Shown: positions 9,322-19,185 of the stretch, piece after piece | Layout: each line of letters starts with the position of its first letter | Numbering within the stretch: the first letter of the stretch is position 1 | DNA from: Lunularia cruciata | Taxonomy: Eukaryota > Streptophyta > Marchantiopsida > Lunulariales > Lunulariaceae | Assembly: GCA_948567375.1 (NCBI GenBank) | Contig: OX419761.1 | Coordinates: forward strand, 24,182,501-24,246,500 | DNA: 64,000 nucleotides | Direction: 5' to 3' | Notes under the pieces: generated by a model | Database searches by the model: none | What the model saw: the letters and a program-made list of their open reading frames with translations, nothing else | What the model was told of the DNA's origin: nothing | Program-made: the position numbers and the translations under genes

Positions 9322-12300
9322 GATTTTGAGCTGCCTACAAGGAGCTTGATTAGTTCCAATGGGATTGAAGGCTCAACCTATGCAAGTTTGCTTCACTTGC
9401 AAGGTACGATATCTAATCAGGGTTGTAGGATTTTGGTTGATTCTGGAAGTTTAAAGAATTGCATGTCTCTGCAAGTAGCAAAGGAATTGGATATTCTTAT
9501 CAAGCCAATGATTGGAAGTAGTTTGATGATGGCAGATGGTAGAAAGGGTTCAGTATTCCACACCTTGCATCGTGTTACCTTCAAGATTGGGAAGGAGTAT
9601 TTGGAATGTATGAGGTTTGTAGTGGCACCTCTACACTCTAATATCATTTTGGGTCTACCTTGCCTTGAATATCGTAAGGTTCAATTTGATTGGACTCAAC
9701 GCCAAATTCAAGTACAACACCAAGGTAGGAATTTCTGATTAGGTTGTCTGGCACTTCTGAGCAAGACACCTAAGAATAGTCACTCCCAAGATGGGAAGTT
9801 TGCTGAGAAGGTAGCCATAGAGCAAACCTGGTAGAGAGATGAGTCCCAAGATGGGAAGTTTGCCAAGAAGGCAACCATGGAGCAAGCTTGGAAGAGAGAT
9901 GAGTCCCTAAAAGAGAAGTTTGTTAGTAAGGCAGCCATAGAGCAAGCTTTGGACAAAGAATTGTCTGTATTCGTGGTGTGGATCAAGCTGATTGCACAAG
10001 AACAATCTACGGAGGGTTGAGAGCCATATCAAGCAACGGTTGATGGGATCGTTAAGGAGTTTGCGGACGTGTTTCCGGATGATTTGCCAAAGGGATTACC
10101 CTCTGATCAAGGTATGCCCTTCAAGATCAAGTTATTGCCAGGGGGTACTCCATTGAGTAGACCAATCTATTGGCTCTCACCAAAGGAGTTGGAGGAGTTG
10201 CAAATAACAATTACAGAGTTGTTGGAGAGGGACTTCATACAACATAGTACCTCTCCTTGGGGAGCACCGGTACTATTTGTTCCAAAGAGGGATGGAGGAC
10301 TTTGCTTTTGTATTGATTATCATGGGTTCAAAAAGCAAATAGTGAAGAATGCATATCCATTGCCTCGGATCAATGACTTGCTTGATCAACTAAGTGGAAC
10401 ACGCTACTTTTCCAAGCTGGATCTTTGTAGCGGCTATTGGAAAATTCCTATTGATAGAGAGGATGTGCAAAAGACTGCCTTTTGCACAAGGTATGGGCAT
10501 TTTGAGTTGAGAGTTCTACCTTTCGGACTCACTAATGCTTGAGCAATCTTCATGGATCAGATGCATTGGGTGTTAGATGGACTATTGGATCAGTCCGTGG
10601 TGGTGTTCTTGGATGATATCTTAATCTATAGCAAGACATAGGTGGAATACGTGAATCGTGTACAAGAAATCCTAAGACAACTACAACAATGGAAATTTTA
10701 TTGCAAGAAATTGAAGTGTGCCTTTTGGTAGAAGGAGGTTACCTTCTTGGGTCATAAGATCTCATCAAAGGGGATCAAGATGGAAGAAGAGAAAATCAAA
10801 GCCATTACTGATTGGCCTGCCCTAAAGGATGCTACAAAAGTACGAGCATTCAATGGATTGGCCAGTTTTTACCAACGGTTCATCCATTATTATGCTCATG
10901 TGGGTGCACCATTGATTGACCTCTTGGGAAAGAACTAGAGCTTCCATTGGACCACCAAGCATGAAGAAGCATTCCAAGAGTTAAAGCATATGGTGTCCTC
11001 AAGACCCATTCTTCAGTCATATGATCCTCAACTACCCTATGTGGTTGATTTTGATGCTTCTAACTTTGCAATTGGAGCCATGTTGCATCAAGAATTCCCA
11101 GATGAACTCCATCCTATTTCCTTTGTATCTCACCGACTCAATACATCTAAAAAAAACTACTCTGTTCAAGATCAAGAACAACTTGCAATGGTATATGCCA
11201 CAAAGGTATGGAGGCATTACCTCTTGGAGAAACAAGTAATCATGCAAACTGATCACAAACCATTGTTGCAGACCTTACACTTGGAATGATGAAGAGTCGA
11301 CATCATCAATGGGAAGAACAACTCCAACTATATGACATCAAACTTGAGTACAAACTAGGTTGGTTCCATGTCATCCCTGATACTTTATCACGACAACCTA
11401 ATTTGAAGTCTCTTTCTCTCATCACAACGGCAATTTCAACGGTGTCAGTTGACTCCAAGGTCCACAACAAGTTTTTGTCAGCTCTACACCAAGATCCCTT
11501 CTTCCAAATGGTACATGGCCGCCTTACGGCATGCGATAAGGATTTCCATCAAAGAGGGCCTTTTATCCCATGAGGACCGGATCTATGTTCCGGCTAAAGG
11601 TGATCTTCAACTTGTGTGCATTCAAGAAGTCCATGATTTACCCATCGCTGGTCACAAGGGTGTGGAAAAGACCTTGGGTACCCTCCAACATCAATGGTGG
11701 TGGCCCAACATGACACGAGATGTTTAAGAATTTGTCCAATCGTGTGAGAGCTACTAACGTAACAAGGCCAGCAACCAAAAGCCGAGTGGAATCCTTCAAC
11801 CACTCGCCTTTCCATCTACTCATTAGGAGCATGTGAGCTTGGATCTCATCACATCTTTGCCAAAGACAAAACAAGGACACACCATAATTGTGGTGTTTAT
11901 TGATAAGCTTAGTAAGCAAATCCACTTAGCACCAACCTATGATACCTTAGTGCAAATCTACTTTGACAATGTCTTCAAGCATCATGGGATGTCACGTGTA
12001 CTCATCTCCGATCCTGATCCTTGATTTAATGGGAAGTTTTGGCAAACACTCTTCCAGATACTTGGCACCAAGCTTGCTTTGTCCATGGCCTATCATCCTC
12101 AAACTAATGGACAAACCAAACGTGCAAATCGTACATTGGAGGATATGTTGCGTGCCTTTGTCAATGTCCACTATACTAATTGGGATGAATGTCTTACAGT
12201 TGTAGAATTTGCCTACAACAATTCAAAATTGGCAAGCACCGGATTTTCTCCTTTCTTTCTCAATTTTGGCCAAGATCCGCTTGTTCCCGATTCTCTTCTT

Positions 12301-12550
12301 TCTCCCTCTCCATCTCAAGTTCCTCATTCTTCCACACTCTTGGCCACTATATCCCACTCTCTCCAACAAGCCAAGTCTCACCTCCTTGTTGCTCAAAATT
12401 GCCAAAAAAAATAATGCGGACCACCATCGTCATGATCTCACCTTTGAAGTCGGTGATAAAGTCATGATATCCTCTCATAACCTCCCTTTCCCACTTGTTA
12501 CCCAAGTTCATAAACTTGCCCCTAATTTGATAGGACACTCTGATATCACT
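9322..12550 (+). pseudogene. pol: Element A pol: protease, reverse transcriptase, RNase H, integrase (truncated by inversion)
   Basis: Protease: D-S-G at about 9439-9447. A linker with three 60-bp repeats follows (9781-9960). Reverse transcriptase runs from about 10057: S-P-W-G-A-P-V, then L-D-L-C-S-G-Y, then the active-site box F-L-D-D near 10605. RNase H follows at about 11000-11400, then the integrase zinc domain (H-x-G near 11650 and a C-x2-C region) and the integrase core with S-L-D-L at about 11836 and L-I-S-D near 12000. The third catalytic residue, normally Glu, reads Lys (12118-12120). Numerous TAG/TGA stops and a local frame change at about 11285-11550 inactivate it. The gene stops at 12550; its chromodomain tail is inverted at 7684-8004. 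Confidence 0.88.
9781..9960 (+). repeat. Three in-frame 60-bp repeats in the protease-RT linker of element A
   Basis: Three consecutive 60-base units (9781, 9841, 9901) encode a 20-residue charged motif with the core G-K-F-A-x-K-A-x-x-E-Q-A-W in the pol frame. They sit between protease and reverse transcriptase. Element B has lost this region by deletion. Confidence 0.85.
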
Positions 12551-12977
12551 TGTAAAAGACCAAATACGAGGAGAGAAATAGGAGAATGGAAACTCACATT
12601 TGGGACACTTGAATGAGGGAAAACTCTGAATGCCTAGCATGAGCTTTGGTTTTGGTATTTATAGGTAACATACAAGGCCCTTGAGAAGCTTCTCAAGAAG
12701 CTTCCCCAAGCCACTTTCTTAAATTGCAAGCCAAGTTAACTAGGAAGCTTCTCAAGAAACTTCCTTCTAGAATCCGCCTACTTGACGTGCAAGCTAAACT
12801 AGTTGGAAGCTTCTAGAAGCTTCCTTCTAGAAACTACTTACTTGCAGGGCAAACTAAGATAGCCGGGAAGCTTCCTAAGAAGCTTTCTAGATACTTCCAA
12901 AATATTCTAGGCTAATTTGTCTTAATTGCTACTTTGTAAGTCCAACTAACTTCGTCGCTAAACTCCATATTGTTACA
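12551..12977 (-). repeat. Outer LTR of element A (right)
   Basis: Minus-oriented full LTR, TG..CA termini, followed by TATTG. It carries a perfect GAA-gc-TTC-ta-GAA-gc-TTC array at 12806-12823 plus neighbouring TTCtaGAA units, and a TATA-like motif at 12656-12663 (minus strand). The sequence next to its 3' terminus (12540-12550 read on minus) is TGATATCAGAG, one mismatch from the primer-binding site TGGTATCAGAG. Confidence 0.92.
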
Positions 12978-12982
12978 TATTG
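12978..12982. repeat. Right target-site duplication of element A (TATTG)
   Basis: Exact copy of 7269-7273. Confidence 0.9.
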
Positions 12983-13572
12983 GCATCTCTTCTTGGCTAT
13001 GAAATTGAATCTCAGGCCCTACAAGCTCCCTACCAATCACTCAAACTTAAAATTGTGCACCTTTTGCACAAAATACACTCTCCATCTCTAAATTCTCTCC
13101 TTTGACTCAATCCCTAGATCGAATACCACCGAGTACCCTCTCCGCCTAAAAATTCACACTCAATACTCATCTCTTAGTACTCATTTCTCTCTTGCACAGT
13201 CCACTCTAGATCTCATGACTCATTACTCACTTATCTATTGCACATTCACACATTTCTAATTTCTCTGGGCTCAAGTAAAGATCTATCCCATTCCACTCAT
13301 TTCTCTAAGCAAATTTTTCTTCATGCAAACTACTTCCCATGTTTCCATTCCTTGAGAGCTCTTGCTAGGATGAGGCATATGAATCATCTCTCTTGATCTG
13401 AGGGGAGTCATCTCTTCCATCTTAGCTCACCTCTTTCATCTTTGTGCCAAATTCATTTTGAAACCAAACTTTGCCATGTCATCAATGTCCCAACAACAAG
13501 TCACCACAATTTGACTATATGCCCACTACTAATACGTAAGTGCAAGACTTAATATCAATGGGACCATGCTAA
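12983..13572. other. Spacer between elements A and B
   Basis: Pyrimidine-rich on the plus strand, with tandem-like phrases (aactcattactc, catttctctaa) at 13140-13340. No coding or RNA pattern that I can support. It is the continuation of the host sequence at 7268 into which A inserted. Confidence 0.4.
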
Positions 13573-13577
13573 GCTAC
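13573..13577. repeat. Left target-site duplication of element B (GCTAC)
   Basis: GCTAC precedes the LTR start at 13578 and is repeated exactly at 18674-18678. Confidence 0.92.
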
Positions 13578-14000
13578 TATAACAATATAGAGTTTAGCGA
13601 CGAAGTTAGTTGGGTTTACAAAGTAGAGAATGAGACAAAATATCCTAGAATATTCTAGAAGTATCTAAAAAGCTTCTTGGGAAGCTTCTCAACTAGTTAA
13701 CTTGCACCCTAAGCAAGTAGCTTCTAGAAGGAAGCTTCTAGAAGCTTCTAACTAGCTTAGCTTGCACTCCAAGTAGACGGCTTCTAGAAGGAAGGTTCTT
13801 GAGAAGCTTCCTAGTTAACTTGGCTTGCACTCCAAGAAAGCAGCTCAAGGAAGCTTCTTGAGAAGCTTCATGAGTCTTGTATGCTACCTATAAATACCAA
13901 AGCCGAAGCTCATGCTAAACATTTGGAGTTTTCTCTCATTGAAGTGTCCCAATGTGAGTTTCCATTCTCCTATTTCTCTCCTCGGTTTCGGTCTTTTACA
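13578..14000 (+). repeat. 5' LTR of element B
   Basis: Begins TATAACAATATAG (the usual TGT start mutated to TAT) and ends GGTCTTTTACA. TATA box TATAAATA at 13889-13896, so transcription would start in the 3' third of the LTR. Upstream lie clustered GAAnnTTC units. Confidence 0.92.
13722..13748 (+). promoter_or_regulatory. Heat-shock-element-like array in the LTR promoter
   Basis: TTCtaGAA at 13722-13729 is followed by GAAgcTTCtaGAAgcTTC at 13731-13748, four alternating 5-bp modules with perfect spacing. This matches the consensus bound by heat shock factors. The array lies about 140-165 bases upstream of the TATA box. Further palindromic GAAGCTTC units lie at 13680-13690, 13790-13820 and 13850-13870. 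Activity is inferred from the motif only. Confidence 0.6.
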
Positions 14001-14001
14001 T

Positions 14002-14013
14002 TGGTATCAGAGC
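14002..14013 (+). promoter_or_regulatory. Primer-binding site, element B
   Basis: TGGTATCAGAGC, complementary to the 3' end of initiator tRNA-Met, one base after the LTR. Confidence 0.92.
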
Positions 14014-14274
14014 AGGAATGGGATGGATGGAATTTATGGACCACCAAATCCACTTCCACCAAACCATTGGGACTTTCATGTCCAGATATTATCAAAGCAT
14101 CGTTTCACACAATTCATCACCTCGTTATGCTTTGGGCAAGATTTTCTACATATGATCACCATCTCAGAGGAACCCCTGATACTTCCAGTGGTAACTTATG
14201 GAGAACGGTGGACGTGTTGTATCTATGTGTTAATCAACTAGATAAATTGAGGGTAGTGGAATAGAGTAGAAGCA

Positions 14275-15196
14275 ATGGCGGCAATACCAGATGTTATCCT
14301 TGCAATGCAACAATAAATCAAGCATCTTACTTGATTGTTGTATGAACGAGACCAGCAACGACGAGAACAGATAGATAGAGCGCCAGTTTGAGATGGAGAA
14401 GATTGCATTCGATTCCCTAAACCCAAGGTATTTGAAGGCAAGAATCTCTTGGGTGTAGTGGAGAATTTTGTGTTTGATTGTGAATGTTATTTTGAAGCTA
14501 CCAATCTACAAGATGAGCGAAAACAGATTCTCTTGGCTTCTAGCCAATTGGATGGAGTAGCAAAGCTATGGTGGAGATTCCGAGTGGAGCAAGCCAAACG
14601 ACAAATGGTTGCACCGATCTTGACATGGGCGGAATTCAAGAGCGCAATAATCAGTCGGTTCTAAGCTATAAATGTCACACGAGCTACATGGGATAAGTTG
14701 GCAGAGTTGAAACAGATTGGCTCTGTAAGAAGTTACATCTTGTAGATCCAAAACACCATCATGCAGATCCTAGATATTTTGGAAGGTGAAGCTCTGGATT
14801 GATTTGTGAGGGGCTTGAAGGCAAGAACCAAATTAGAGAGCGAGAGCCACAACACTAACCATGCAAGAGCCACAACACTTGGAGGAAGCCATGCAGTTGG
14901 CCCAACATTTTGATTCCTTGGTGGCAACAACTTTGTCTTGACCTCGATCTCCACAAAGCCTACCAATACACTACACACAAGTGGAGGAGCCAACACCAAT
15001 GGAGATTGATGCAATTCAACATAGACCACTGAGCATGGTGGACAGAGAGAAATTGCGACAAAATGGTGGTTGTTTTTATTTTTGCCAATTGGGGCATCGC
15101 ATTGCTGAATGTCCACTCAAGAATGGACAACCTCGACAAGTTGCCCAAGTGGAGGTTGTGGAGCGGAATGATCAAGGAAACGAGGAATCCCTGTAG
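14275..15196 (+). pseudogene. gag: Element B gag, degraded
   Basis: Structural polyprotein of the particle. Starts at ATG 14275 with the same M-A-A-I-P-D-V-I-L sequence as element A, but an early TAA and TGA follow. A gag core is open at 14449-14664, and the nucleocapsid end at 14981-15196 in a different frame; a short duplication of gagagcc/cacaacacta at 14838-14878 explains the frame change. The zinc knuckle is broken: C-F-Y-F-C-Q-L-G-H lacks the second Cys and shifts the spacing. The normal gag stop is the TAG at 15194. Confidence 0.85.
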
Positions 15197-15639
15197 GAGA
15201 TTTTGAGCCACCTACTGGGAGCTTGATTAGTTCCAATGGGATTGAAGGCTCAACCTATGCAAGTCTGCTTCACTTGCAAGGTATGATATCTAATCGAGGT
15301 TGTAGAATTTTGGTTGATTCTGGAAGTTCAAAGAATTGCATGTCTATGCAAGTAGCAAAGGAATTGGGTATTCCTATCAAGCTAGTAATTGGAAGTTGTT
15401 TGATGATGGTAGAAAGGAATCTGCATTCCGCACCTTGCATCCTGTTACCTTCAAGATTGGGAAGGAGTATTTGGAGTGTATGAGGTTTGTAGTGGCACCT
15501 CTACACTATGATATCATTCTGGTTCTACCTTGGCTTGAATGTCATAAGGTTCAATTCGATTGGACCCGACACCAAATTCAAGTACAACACCAAGGTAGGA
15601 ATTTCCGATTAGGTTGTCTGGCACCTTTGATTAAGACAC

Positions 15640-15705
15640 CTATAAGGTATCCCTTGCCTCGGATATCCCTTGCCTCGGATTGCATATCCCTTGCCTCGGA
15701 TCGAT
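15640..15705 (+). repeat. Triplicated breakpoint sequence at the element B deletion
   Basis: TATCCCTTGCCTCGGAT occurs three times in a row, where element A has it once (at about 10350). Relative to A about 570 bases (9771-10345 in A) are missing. The triplication sits exactly at the deletion point and looks like filler from slippage during reverse transcription or repair. Confidence 0.8.
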
Positions 15706-18262
15706 GACTTACTTGATCAACTAAGTGGAGCACGTTACTTTTCCAAGTTGGATCTTTGTAGCGGCTATTGGCAAATTTTGATTGATAGAGAGGATGTGCA
15801 AAAGATTGCCTTTCGTACAAGGTATGGGCATTTTGAGTGGAGAGTTCTACCTTTTGGACTCACTAATGCTCCAACAGTCTTCATGGATCAAATGCATCGG
15901 GTGTTGGATGGACTATTAGATTGGTCAGTGGTGGTATTCTTGGATGATATCTTAATCTATAGCAAGACAGAGGTAGAACACGTGAATCATGTGTGAGAGA
16001 TCCTAAGATGACTACAACAATGGAAATTTTACTATAAGAAGTCGAAGTGTGCTTTTTGGCAGAAGGAGGTTACCTTCTTGGGTCATAAGATCTCATTAGA
16101 GGGGATCAAGATGGAGGAAGAGAAGATCAAGGCCATTACTAATTGGCCTACCCCAAAGGATGCTATAGAAGTATGGGCATTCAATGGATTGGCTAGTTTT
16201 TTCCGGCAATTCATCCTCTATTATGCTCATGTGGTTGCACGATTGACTGACCTCTTGGGAAAGAACTTGAGCTTCCAATGGAACACCAAACATGAAGAAG
16301 CATTCCAAAAGTTGAAAAATATGGTGTCTTTGAGACCCATTCTTCAACCATATGATCCTCAACTACTTTGTGTGGTTGATTTTGATGCTTTTAACTTTGC
16401 AATTGGAGTTGTGTTGCAACAAGAATTTCCAGATGGACTACATCCCATCGCCTTTGTGTCTCACCAACTAAATACAGCTGAAATAAATTACTCTGCTCAA
16501 GATTGAGAACAACTTGCAATGGTATATGCCACCAAGGTATGGAGGCATTATCTCTTGGGAAAACAAGTGATCATGCAAACTGATCACAAGCCATTGTTGC
16601 AGACCTTACACCTGGAGCACATGAAGAGTCGACATCATCGATGGGAAGAGCAACTTCAATTGTTCAACATCAAACTTGAGTACAAACCAGGTCGGTTCCA
16701 TGTCATCCCTGATGCTCTGTCACGACAACCTGATTTGAAGTCTCTTCCTCTCATCACGGAAGCAATTACGACGGTGTCCATTGACCCCAAGATCCATAAC
16801 GAGTTTCGGTTAGCTCTCCGACAAGATCCCTTCTTCCAAATGGTACATGGTCGTCTAACAACAAGTGACAAAGAGTACAACACCTTCTCCTTCAAAGAAG
16901 GCCTTCTATTCCATGCGGACCGGATCTATGTTCCAACCAAAGGTGATCTTCGACTTGTGCGCCTTCAAGAAGCCCATGATGTACCCTTTGCTGGTCACAT
17001 GGGTGTGGACAAGACCTTGGGTACCTTCCAACGTCAATGGTGGTGGCCCAACATGACACAAGATGTTCGAGAATTTGTCAGATTGTGTGAGAGCTGCCAA
17101 TGTAACAAGGCCAGTAATTAGAAGCCGAGTGGACTCCTTCAACCGCTTGCCATTCCATCCGCTCGTTGGGAGCATGTGAGCTTGGATCTCATCACATCCT
17201 TGCCAAAGACAAAACAAGGACACACCGCAATCGTGGTGTTTGTGGATAAGCTTAGTAAGAAAATCCACTTGGCACCAACATGTGATACCGTGGATGCTCC
17301 AACCTTAGTGCAAATCGACTTCAACAATGTCTTCAAGCATCATGGGATGCCATGTGTACTCATCTCCGACCGTGATCCTCGATTTACTAGGAAGTTTTGG
17401 CAAGCACTCTTCAAGATACTCGGCACCAAGCTTGCTTTGTCCACGGCCTATCATCCTCAAACTGATGGACAAACTAAATGCACAAATTGTACATTGGAGG
17501 ATATGTTGCGGGCCTTTGTCAATGTCCACCATACCAACTGGGATGAATGTCTTGCAGCCGCAGAATTTGCCTACAACAATTCAAAACAGACAAGCACCGG
17601 ATTTTCTCCCTTCTTTCTCAATTTTGGCCAAGATCTACTTGTTCCAGATTCACTTCTTGCTCCCCCTCCCTCTTAGGTTCCTCATACTTCTACATTCTTG
17701 ACCACTATATCCCAATCTCTCCAACAAGCCAAGTCTCACCTCCTTGTTGCGCAGAATTGCCAAAAGCAATATGCGGACCACCATCATTGTGACCTCATCT
17801 TTGAAGTTGGCAATAAAGTCATGCTATCCTCTAGTAGCCTCCCTCTCCCACTTGATACCCAAGTTAGTAAACTTGCTCCTAATTGGATAGGACCCTTTGA
17901 TATCACCCACATTGTCTCTCCTGTTGCTTATCGACTTGCCTTGCCTTGTCACATGCGTATCCATCCTGTCTTTCATATTTCCAAGTTGAAACCCTTTGTT
18001 CCTAACCCCTCTTCCTTTTCCTCTTGAGTCCAACCTCCTCCTCTGCCTGTCCCTATCAATGATCATGAGGAGTACAAAGTTGATCATATCCTTGCGCGTC
18101 GTCATATTCAACGAGGCCGTCACCAACATACGGAGTACAAGGTCCTTTGGAAAGGGAATCGCCTTCATGATGCCACATGGGAACCTCTTTCCCACCTCCA
18201 AAATGCACAGATGGCCATCAAGGAATTCGAAGCTTCACTGGCGACGAGGACGTCACCAACTA

Positions 18263-18275
18263 GCGGCGGGGAATA
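18263..18275 (+). promoter_or_regulatory. Polypurine tract, element B
   Basis: GCGGCGGGGAATA directly abuts the 3' LTR. It is the plus-strand primer site in reverse transcription, mostly purine. Confidence 0.7.
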
Positions 18276-18673
18276 TGTAACAATATGGAGTTTAGCGACA
18301 AAGTTAGTTGGGTTTATGAAGAAGAGAATAAGACAAAATATCCTAGAATATTCTAGAAGTATCTAAGAAGCTTCTTGGGAAGCTTCCCAACTAGTTAACT
18401 TGCGCCCTAAGCAGGTAGCTTCTAGAAGCTTAGCTTGCACTCCAAGTAGACGGCTTCTAAAAGAAAGCTTCTTGAGAAGCTTCTTGGTTAACTTGGCTTG
18501 CACTCCAAGAAAGCGGCTCAATGAAGCTTCTTGAGAAGCTTCATGAGTCTTGTATGCTACCTATAAATACCAAAGCCAAATCTAATGCTAGATATTTCGA
18601 GTTTTTCCTCATTGAAGTGTCCCAATGTGAGTTTCCATTCTCCTATTTCTCTCCTCGGTTTTGGTCTTTTACA
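18276..18673 (+). repeat. 3' LTR of element B
   Basis: TGTAACAATATGG to GGTCTTTTACA, TATA box at 18562-18569, several GAAGCTTC palindromes. About 25 bases shorter than the 5' LTR, mainly through a deletion that removes part of the GAAnnTTC array near 18425. Confidence 0.93.
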
Positions 18674-18678
18674 GCTAC
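18674..18678. repeat. Right target-site duplication of element B (GCTAC)
   Basis: Exact copy of 13573-13577. Confidence 0.92.
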
Positions 18679-18689
18679 CTTGAAACAAT

Positions 18690-19185
18690 ATGGGGTACAT
18701 CTTGTATCTCTTGTAGAAATTTTACATCAATGAGGCTCCTCCCATAAAGATCTTAAATTTTCCTTATCCGCACTTCATAGTAAGTTCCAATATCTCATGT
18801 ACACTTTTAAATAGGATACTTACAGAAGGTGAAAAAGCTGTTCTTGAAATACCCTAGTATCCTCAAAACTTGGTGCCTTTCTAGTCTTACAATAATTTTT
18901 ATTATTGATAGTCATAATTGTAAGTAGCTTAGTTTATATTTATTCAATTTCCTATATGTATGAGGTTCTCATAATTCACAATTCTTGTGCTATTTGTATT
19001 TTTATGCTAAATGAATGTACATTTGATTTGCACATCTTACACTTTGTAGCAAGTTTTGGATAATTAACATATATATTATAAAATATTAAAAGTGAAATAT
19101 TAATTGTACATTATTACATTTTCTACATATAATATGATCTTTTCATGTGCACTCTCATGATATTATTAAGTGATCCTTCATGCGT
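18690..19185 (+). repeat. R1 repeat, partial copy (3' segments)
   Basis: Contains the R1 phrases tagtatcctcaaaact, gtagcttagtttatatttattcaatt, tgcacactt/acactttgtagcaag and gcactctcatgatatta in the same order as at 44180-44540 and 51600-51970. Non-coding and AT-rich. Element B inserted at its left edge. Confidence 0.75.

Larger units (their letters stand above)
7274..12977 (-). mobile_element. Element A: chromovirus (Ty3/gypsy) with an inverted interior
   Basis: A 5.7-kb unit bounded by TATTG on both sides and by two minus-oriented LTRs (7274-7683 and 12551-12977). Between them, 7684-8004 is minus-oriented 3' pol sequence (chromodomain end), while 8005-12550 is plus-oriented: a shortened LTR, primer-binding site, gag, protease, reverse transcriptase, RNase H and integrase. 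Both inner junctions are at exact LTR termini (TGTAAC at 8005, and the LTR end read as TGTAAAAG at 12551). They interrupt the same internal site, which is split with a 5-bp overlap (TCACC versus TCACT). This is the signature of an element integrating into its own cDNA. All genes carry stops and the copy is dead. Confidence 0.85.
15172..18275 (+). pseudogene. pol: Element B pol with chromodomain, degraded
   Basis: One frame holds protease (D-S-G near 15316), reverse transcriptase from about 15690 ([19 protein letters not shown] near 15940), RNase H (about 16350-16740) and integrase: zinc domain H-x3-H and C-x2-C at about 16975-17100, core S-L-D-L near 17179 and L-I-S-D near 17362. The third catalytic position is Lys (17476-17478) where Glu is expected. 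A chromodomain follows at about 18067-18240 (E-E-Y-K-V-x-x-I-L, E-Y-K-V-L-W-K-G, A-T-W-E-P). Stops at 15994, 16504, 17119, 17674 and 18025 are TGA or TAG. The N-terminal half of the RT palm is deleted. The chromodomain would direct integration to marked chromatin. Confidence 0.9.
13578..18673 (+). mobile_element. Element B: chromovirus (Ty3/gypsy), normally arranged, inactive
   Basis: A 5.1-kb element with 5' LTR 13578-14000, primer-binding site, gag, protease, reverse transcriptase, RNase H, integrase, chromodomain, polypurine tract and 3' LTR 18276-18673, flanked by GCTAC on both sides. It belongs to the same family as element A. It is defective through point stops, a gag frame change and a deletion of about 570 bases between protease and the middle of reverse transcriptase. 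As the simple reference copy it shows how A must have looked before rearrangement. Confidence 0.95.

Noticed and set aside
9417-9647. Minus-strand frames opposite pol in elements A and B
   Set aside because: They are antisense shadows of protease and integrase without own motifs.
7274-12977. Element A as a simple nest of one element inserted into another
   Set aside because: A nested plus-strand element would have its own 3' LTR and its own target duplication, with host-element sequence resuming afterwards. Here the plus interior has no 3' LTR and its missing tail is the minus segment on the left.
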